From: Sedimentisphaera sp050251615
GTDB lineage: Bacteria > Planctomycetota > Phycisphaerae > Sedimentisphaerales > Sedimentisphaeraceae
Assembly: GCA_050251615.1 (NCBI GenBank)
Contig: JBFWMM010000039.1
Location: 1 to 27,403 of the forward strand
DNA: 27,403 bases
Direction of reading: 5' to 3'
The position numbers and the translations under genes are program-made. Position 1 is the stretch's first letter; the number at the start of each line of letters is the position of its first letter. This document shows, one piece after another, positions 23,654 to 27,403 of the stretch. The notes under the pieces are model-generated. The model made no database searches, had not been told where the DNA came from, and was given only the letters and a program-made list of their open reading frames with translations.

Positions 23654-23940
23654 GGGCGCGATGAACCCGAGCCCATACATGTTGGTTTGAATTCACCGGC
23701 ATTGGTGGGCATTTACGTGAGTTTTTCTTCGCATTGCTTGCGCAATGGCGCTGTTTCGGTTTGGTTTCACCGGCATTGGTTGGCGTTTGCGGGCGGAATA
23801 ACACAGCGGAGGCGCGCAAGCGCCCCGAAATTGAAAGTTATAACCGTAGCGTTCTTCGCATTGCTTGCGCAATGGCGCTGTTTCGGTTTGAATTCACCGA
23901 CATTGGTTGGCGATTGCGCGGGCGTTGAATAACACAACGC
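23654..23940 (+). repeat. Dispersed modular repeat, copy 5 (multiple B and C modules, no module A)
   Basis: It opens with an imperfect GGGCGCG/CGAGCCC hairpin (23654-23674), as at 5750-5770. Module-B pieces follow: a partial one (23684-23720, TTTGAATTCACCGGCATTGG), a full one (about 23724-23798) and another (about 23852-23938), each full copy containing CATTGC-TTGC-GCAATG and CTGTTTCGGTTTG. Between the full copies lies module C (23799-23840) with GGCGC-GCAA-GCGCC and CCCCGAAATTGAAAGTTA, nearly identical to 5562-5602. No palindrome-bearing module A is present. Small ORFs here share residues only because they read the same repeat. Confidence 0.8.
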
Positions 23941-23996
23941 CCCGCGCACTCCCCCTCCCCGCTGCTTTTGCCCTCTCTTTTCCCCTTCACTATTTT

Positions 23997-24054
23997 TTAC
24001 CCCTCTCCGTTCTCTGCGCCCTCTGCGGTTGCATTTCCCGGCGGTTGCATTTCT
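23997..24054. repeat. Pyrimidine-rich CTCTGCG motif with a duplicated GCGGTTGCATTTC
   Basis: CCCTCTCCGTTCTCTGCGCC and CTCTGCGG form a short periodic pyrimidine-rich tract. GCGGTTGCATTTC then occurs twice in succession (24025-24037, 24041-24053). On the other strand this reads as the CGCAGAGGGCGCAGAGAA type of intergenic repeat that I recall from several environmental bacterial genomes; that link is from memory and unverified. The whole of 23941-24077 holds no supportable gene. Confidence 0.45.
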
Positions 24055-24077
24055 CGCTCCCGCACGGGTAAAAAAAC

Positions 24078-24105
24078 TTGAAAAAATTGCGATTAGCGTT
24101 AATAT
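24078..24105 (+). promoter_or_regulatory. Promoter for the GH2 gene
   Basis: TTGAAA (24078-24083) and TAATAT (24100-24105) are spaced 16 bp apart, placing the transcript start near 24112 and giving a leader of about 65 nt before the GTG at 24178. Confidence 0.5.
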
Positions 24106-24177
24106 CTTAAAATGATAAATTGCCGGTCTCTGATTGGCGTTGATATTATGTTTATGCGTTAAAATTTGAGGTGCAAT

Positions 24178-27100
24178 GTGCGTAAGTTTACAGGACTGCT
24201 CTGTGTGTTGGTTATGGTTTCGAGTTATGTATTCGCGGGGGAATCGATCTCCCTCTCGGGCGAGTGGCGCTTTGCCATAGACCGCCAAGACTCCGGTCTT
24301 AGCGGCGCCTGGTACAGCACAAAACTACCCGATTCAATCAGCCTGCCCGGCTGCCTGCAATCTCAGGGCTACGGCGACAAAATCGGCACGCACACCCCGT
24401 GGGTGCTGTCTCTCTACGACCGCGACTGGTTCCTGCGCGATGGTTTCAGCGGCGAAGTTGAGCGTGAGGCGCGCGGCGAAGATGTGCGCGTGCCATTCCT
24501 CTCGCAGCCGCCCATGCACTACCTCGGCGCCGCCTGGTACCAGCGCGACATAGCCATCCCCGAGAGCTGGCAGGCGACCTCCATCACGCTCACGCTTGAG
24601 CGCACGCGCTGGAAAACAACCGCCTGGCTCGATGATACCCCTCTCGGCTCGCAGGACAGCCTCTGCGCCCCGCATCGCTATCAGCTTCCCGCGCTCACAA
24701 AGCCCGGAAAGCACGTGCTCACCGTTTGCGTGGACAACCGCAACCAGATGGACTACCGCCCCGATGCACACAGCGTCTCCGATTCGCTCGGCAGCACGTG
24801 GAACGGCATCGTCGGCAAGATTGAGCTTGAAAGCAGGCCGGCGGTATGGCTGGAAAATGTGGAGTTGTATCCCGACTGCCAGACGGGCGAGGTTCGCGTG
24901 GACGTTCTTATAAAGACGCTGGGCAAGAGCGCGGGAGAGGGCTTCCTTGAAGCGGCCGGAGAGAAATGCGCGGTGAGCTGGCACGGCGGCGCAGGCAAGG
25001 CGAGCTTTGTTTGCATGCCCCGGGAAAACCCCACTCTCTGGAGCGAGTTTACGCCTGTACTCTACGAGCTGGAAGTCTCCCTGTCGGCCGCGGGCACAAC
25101 AGACACAAAGACAATCCGCTACGGCTACAGAGACATCTCCACAGACGACTACCACCTCCTCGTAAACGGCCGCAGGAGCCATTTCCGCGGCACGCACTCG
25201 GGGGGCGATTTCCCCCTAACCGGCTACCCCGCAACGGATAAGCAATACTGGCTCGATCTCTTCAAAACCAATCAGAAATGGGGACTCAACCATATGCGCT
25301 TCCATTCGTTCTGCCCGCCCGAGGCGGCTTTTGAGGCGGCTGACGAGCTTGGATTCTACTTGCAGCCGGAGCCGGGCATGTGGAACGTAATCAGCCCGGG
25401 TACGGAGATGGAAAAACGCCTCTACGAAGAAACCGAGCTGATGCTTCGCGAATACGGCAACCACCCGTCATTCGCGCTGTTTTCACCGAGCAACGAGCCG
25501 AAAGGGCACTGGAAAGAGGCGCTGACGGCTTGGGTGGAAAACGGGCGCAAGCGCGATAACCGCCGCCTTTATACCGTCGGCACAGGCTGGCCTCTCATTG
25601 AGGAGCCCGGGCACGTCGAGGGCGCCGATTTCCTCGCGGTGCACCGCGTGGGGCGCAGGCCGGTGCGCGGCAACAGCGCGTGGTTCGGCCGCAACTACCT
25701 CTACTCCGTCAGAGGGGTGGACGTGCCGATTATCGTCCATGAGCTTGGGCAGTGGTGCGCGTATCCCGATTTTGACGTGATGGACAAATTCACCGGCTAC
25801 CTGCGCCCGGGTAACTATGCCCTGATGAAAGAGTCTATGGAAAAGGCCGGCCTGCTTGCGCTCGACAAGCAATTTGCGTACGCCTCGGGCAAGCTGCAGG
25901 CGGCTTGCTACAAGGAGGAAGTGGAAGCGAATCTGCGCACGCCCGGGCTGGCGGGCTTCCAGCTGCTCGACCTCCACGACTACCTCGGCCAGGGCACCGC
26001 GCTCGTTGGCGTGCTTGATGCGTTCTGGGAGGACAAGGGCTATATAACAAGCGATGAATGGAGCAGATTCTGCTCGCAGACGGTGCCTTTGGCCGTGCTC
26101 AAGAGCTACATTTACACAACCGCCGATGATTTCAATGTCGAGCTTCAAGTTGCAAACTACGCCCCCGCGCCGTTTACCGCGCCCGTTTACTGGCGCCTCG
26201 AAGACGCCGGCGGAAATGCCGTACTCGAAGGCGAGCTACCCGAACGCGAAATCGGCCTCGGCAGCGCCCTGCCTCTTGGATGGATAAACGAATCTCTCGC
26301 CTCGCTCAAAGCGCCCGCGGCATATAAGCTTGTTGTCGGTCTTGGCGGTGTGCAGGCCGAAAACGACTGGGACATCTGGCTGTATCCCGAGCCGAGGCCA
26401 CGTAGCGACATAAGCAACGTCTTAATCACAGAGGACTTTGACCAAGCCGCGGCAGTCGCCGCTGAAGGAGAAAATGTGCTCCTGATTCCCGCGGCGAATC
26501 AGCTCGCATGGGACTGCCCGCCAATCGGCAGAGACCCGATTTTCTGGAACAGGCTCATGGGCCCGGCTTGGGAGCGCTTCCTCGGGCTCACTTGCGAAAA
26601 TGAGCATCCCGCGCTTGCCGGCTTCCCCACAGAGAGCTGGTACGACTGGCAGTGGCGGGATGTTTTTGGCAGCCGTTCACGCGCCATGAACATAAGCGCT
26701 ATGCCGGAAAGCCTCAAGCCGATTGTGCGTATGATAGACGACTGGAACCGCAATTATCCTCTCGCGGCGATGTTTGAATGCAGTCTCGGCAAGGGCAAAC
26801 TGGTTGTCTGCTCCGCCGATATCGGAGGCGATCTTTCTCGCAGGCCGGCCGCCGCGGCTATGCGCGAGAGTATTATCAGCTATATGCGCTCGCAGGAGTT
26901 TGCGCCGGAGACAACTCTCACAAAAGACGAGCTTTTCAGCATCAGGCAGGATACCTCCATTATGCGCAGGCTTCGCGCCGATGCGCCTCAGAGCGCCATA
27001 GACGGCAACCCCAATTCATACTGGACAAGCCCGCTGCGCAACTACCCGCACCGCCTCAATATCGTATTTCCGGGCGTTGTTGAAATAAGCGGATTGCGCG

Positions 27101-27403
27101 TTATCAATCGCCAGGACCAACGCGAGCATCAGGGCGACATCCGCGAGTACGAGGTGCTCATCAACGAAGACGGTGAGAGCTGGACCGTGGCGGCAAAGGG
27201 CGAGCTCGCAAGCACGTTCAACCCGCAGGTAATCGATTTCGGCAGAACCGTCAGCGCGAAATGTATCAGATTCAACGCCATAAGCGGCTTCGGCGCCGAC
27301 CGCACCGCATCCATTGCAGATATTGCCGTCATCTATGAGGGCCGGCCGATTGAGCAGCTCGTTGAGAGCGAGGCGTATGTTAAAACCGCCAGCGCCACAG
27401 CCG
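24178..27403 (+). CDS. Secreted GH2 beta-galactosidase-like glycoside hydrolase with discoidin domain (3' end outside window)
   Basis: At least 1075 residues with no stop before the window edge. The GTG start at 24178 has GAGG 6 bp upstream and gives a signal peptide (about 1-22, KFTGLLCVLVMVSSYVFA); the next in-frame ATG (24214) would cut into it. An N-terminal GH2 sugar-binding jelly roll (about 25-225) carries LSGEWRFAID and LPGCLQSQGYG. A short Ig-like region follows, then the TIM barrel (about 320-620) with candidate acid/base E440 in SPSNEP and nucleophile E522 in VHELGQW, spaced 82 residues apart, close to LacZ spacing. Residues about 745-910 resemble the glutamine-amidotransferase-like region seen in some large GH2 proteins. 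A F5/8 type C (discoidin/CBM32) domain occupies about 915-1063, with DGNPNSYWTS. Exact substrate is unclear: beta-galactoside, beta-glucuronide and others are possible. It stands alone after a repeat block. Confidence 0.88.
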   Translation, partial: MRKFTGLLCVLVMVSSYVFAGESISLSGEWRFAIDRQDSGLSGAWYSTKLPDSISLPGCLQSQGYGDKIGTHTPWVLSLYDRDWFLRDGFSGEVEREARGEDVRVPFLSQPPMHYLGAAWYQRDIAIPESWQATSITLTLERTRWKTTAWLDDTPLGSQDSLCAPHRYQLPALTKPGKHVLTVCVDNRNQMDYRPDAHSVSDSLGSTWNGIVGKIELESRPAVWLENVELYPDCQTGEVRVDVLIKTLGKSAGEGFLEAAGEKCAVSWHGGAGKASFVCMPRENPTLWSEFTPVLYELEVSLSAAGTTDTKTIRYGYRDISTDDYHLLVNGRRSHFRGTHSGGDFPLTGYPATDKQYWLDLFKTNQKWGLNHMRFHSFCPPEAAFEAADELGFYLQPEPGMWNVISPGTEMEKRLYEETELMLREYGNHPSFALFSPSNEPKGHWKEALTAWVENGRKRDNRRLYTVGTGWPLIEEPGHVEGADFLAVHRVGRRPVRGNSAWFGRNYLYSVRGVDVPIIVHELGQWCAYPDFDVMDKFTGYLRPGNYALMKESMEKAGLLALDKQFAYASGKLQAACYKEEVEANLRTPGLAGFQLLDLHDYLGQGTALVGVLDAFWEDKGYITSDEWSRFCSQTVPLAVLKSYIYTTADDFNVELQVANYAPAPFTAPVYWRLEDAGGNAVLEGELPEREIGLGSALPLGWINESLASLKAPAAYKLVVGLGGVQAENDWDIWLYPEPRPRSDISNVLITEDFDQAAAVAAEGENVLLIPAANQLAWDCPPIGRDPIFWNRLMGPAWERFLGLTCENEHPALAGFPTESWYDWQWRDVFGSRSRAMNISAMPESLKPIVRMIDDWNRNYPLAAMFECSLGKGKLVVCSADIGGDLSRRPAAAAMRESIISYMRSQEFAPETTLTKDELFSIRQDTSIMRRLRADAPQSAIDGNPNSYWTSPLRNYPHRLNIVFPGVVEISGLRVINRQDQREHQGDIREYEVLINEDGESWTVAAKGELASTFNPQVIDFGRTVSAKCIRFNAISGFGADRTASIADIAVIYEGRPIEQLVESEAYVKTASATA

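Noticed and set aside
23687..23932. Small open frames with similar peptides (for example FALLAQWRCF) in the repeat block
   Set aside because: The shared peptides arise because modules B and C are repeated DNA; similar ones appear at 5376-5558. There is no start signal or family similarity.
24334..25197. A 287-residue open frame on the minus strand
   Set aside because: It lies opposite the GH2 N-terminal and barrel region, whose motifs and signal peptide clearly support the plus-strand reading.
1..27403. tRNA, rRNA or riboswitch genes
   Set aside because: No cloverleaf, rRNA core sequence or known riboswitch consensus was recognised by eye in the intergenic regions; a covariance-model search could still find something small.

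Overview
The window looks like a chromosomal scaffold from a Planctomycetota member, most likely class Phycisphaerae, Sedimentisphaerales-like. The reasons are a secreted giant protein combining a two-loop dockerin, lamin-tail (LTD), CotH-kinase and chitobiase-like C-terminal domains, several large secreted glycoside hydrolases standing alone, and a Gram-negative style housekeeping set (homodimeric glycyl-tRNA synthetase with a zinc knuckle, P-protein PheA, TpiA, SecG, YicC, Gmk, RpoZ). The lineage is inferred from protein style; there is no rRNA gene in the window. A 100-N gap at 4932-5031 shows this is a draft assembly.

Layout. 1-5254: two plus-strand secreted proteins, an uncharacterised sialidase-fold/LamG protein and a GH51 alpha-L-arabinofuranosidase interrupted by the assembly gap. 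5255-5787: a strong hairpin, then dispersed repeat modules. 5788-11436 (minus): an 1882-residue secreted Calx-beta/dockerin/LTD/CotH/PA14 protein. 11437-11769: divergent promoters around a perfect 15-bp inverted repeat. 11770-13634 (plus): glycyl-tRNA synthetase, terminator, and a small DUF486 membrane protein. 13788-16535 (minus): a secreted GH78 alpha-L-rhamnosidase bracketed by oppositely oriented copies of the same dispersed repeat. 17022-23647 (plus): a housekeeping run pheA-tpiA-secG-yicC-gmk-rpoZ-coaC-trpR-like-rluB-thpR, started by a near-consensus promoter, with several short spacings and overlaps. 23648-24177: another dense repeat block. 24178-27403 (plus, runs off the edge): a secreted GH2 beta-galactosidase-like enzyme with a discoidin domain.

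How the genes may work together. GH51 (arabinofuranose), GH78 (rhamnose) and GH2 (galactose-type linkages) would suit side-chain removal from pectic rhamnogalacturonan, arabinogalactan or similar algal or plant polymers; this substrate is inferred. Each enzyme seems to have its own sigma70-like promoter, so this is a scattered catabolic set and not a classical polysaccharide-utilisation operon. The housekeeping run joins aromatic amino-acid synthesis, glycolysis, protein export, RNA metabolism and CoA synthesis.

The most unusual structure is the family of modular palindromic repeats found at four of the boundaries that involve glycan-related genes, including an inverted pair around the rhamnosidase gene. 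No CRISPR array, phage gene, tRNA, rRNA or intact transposase was seen.
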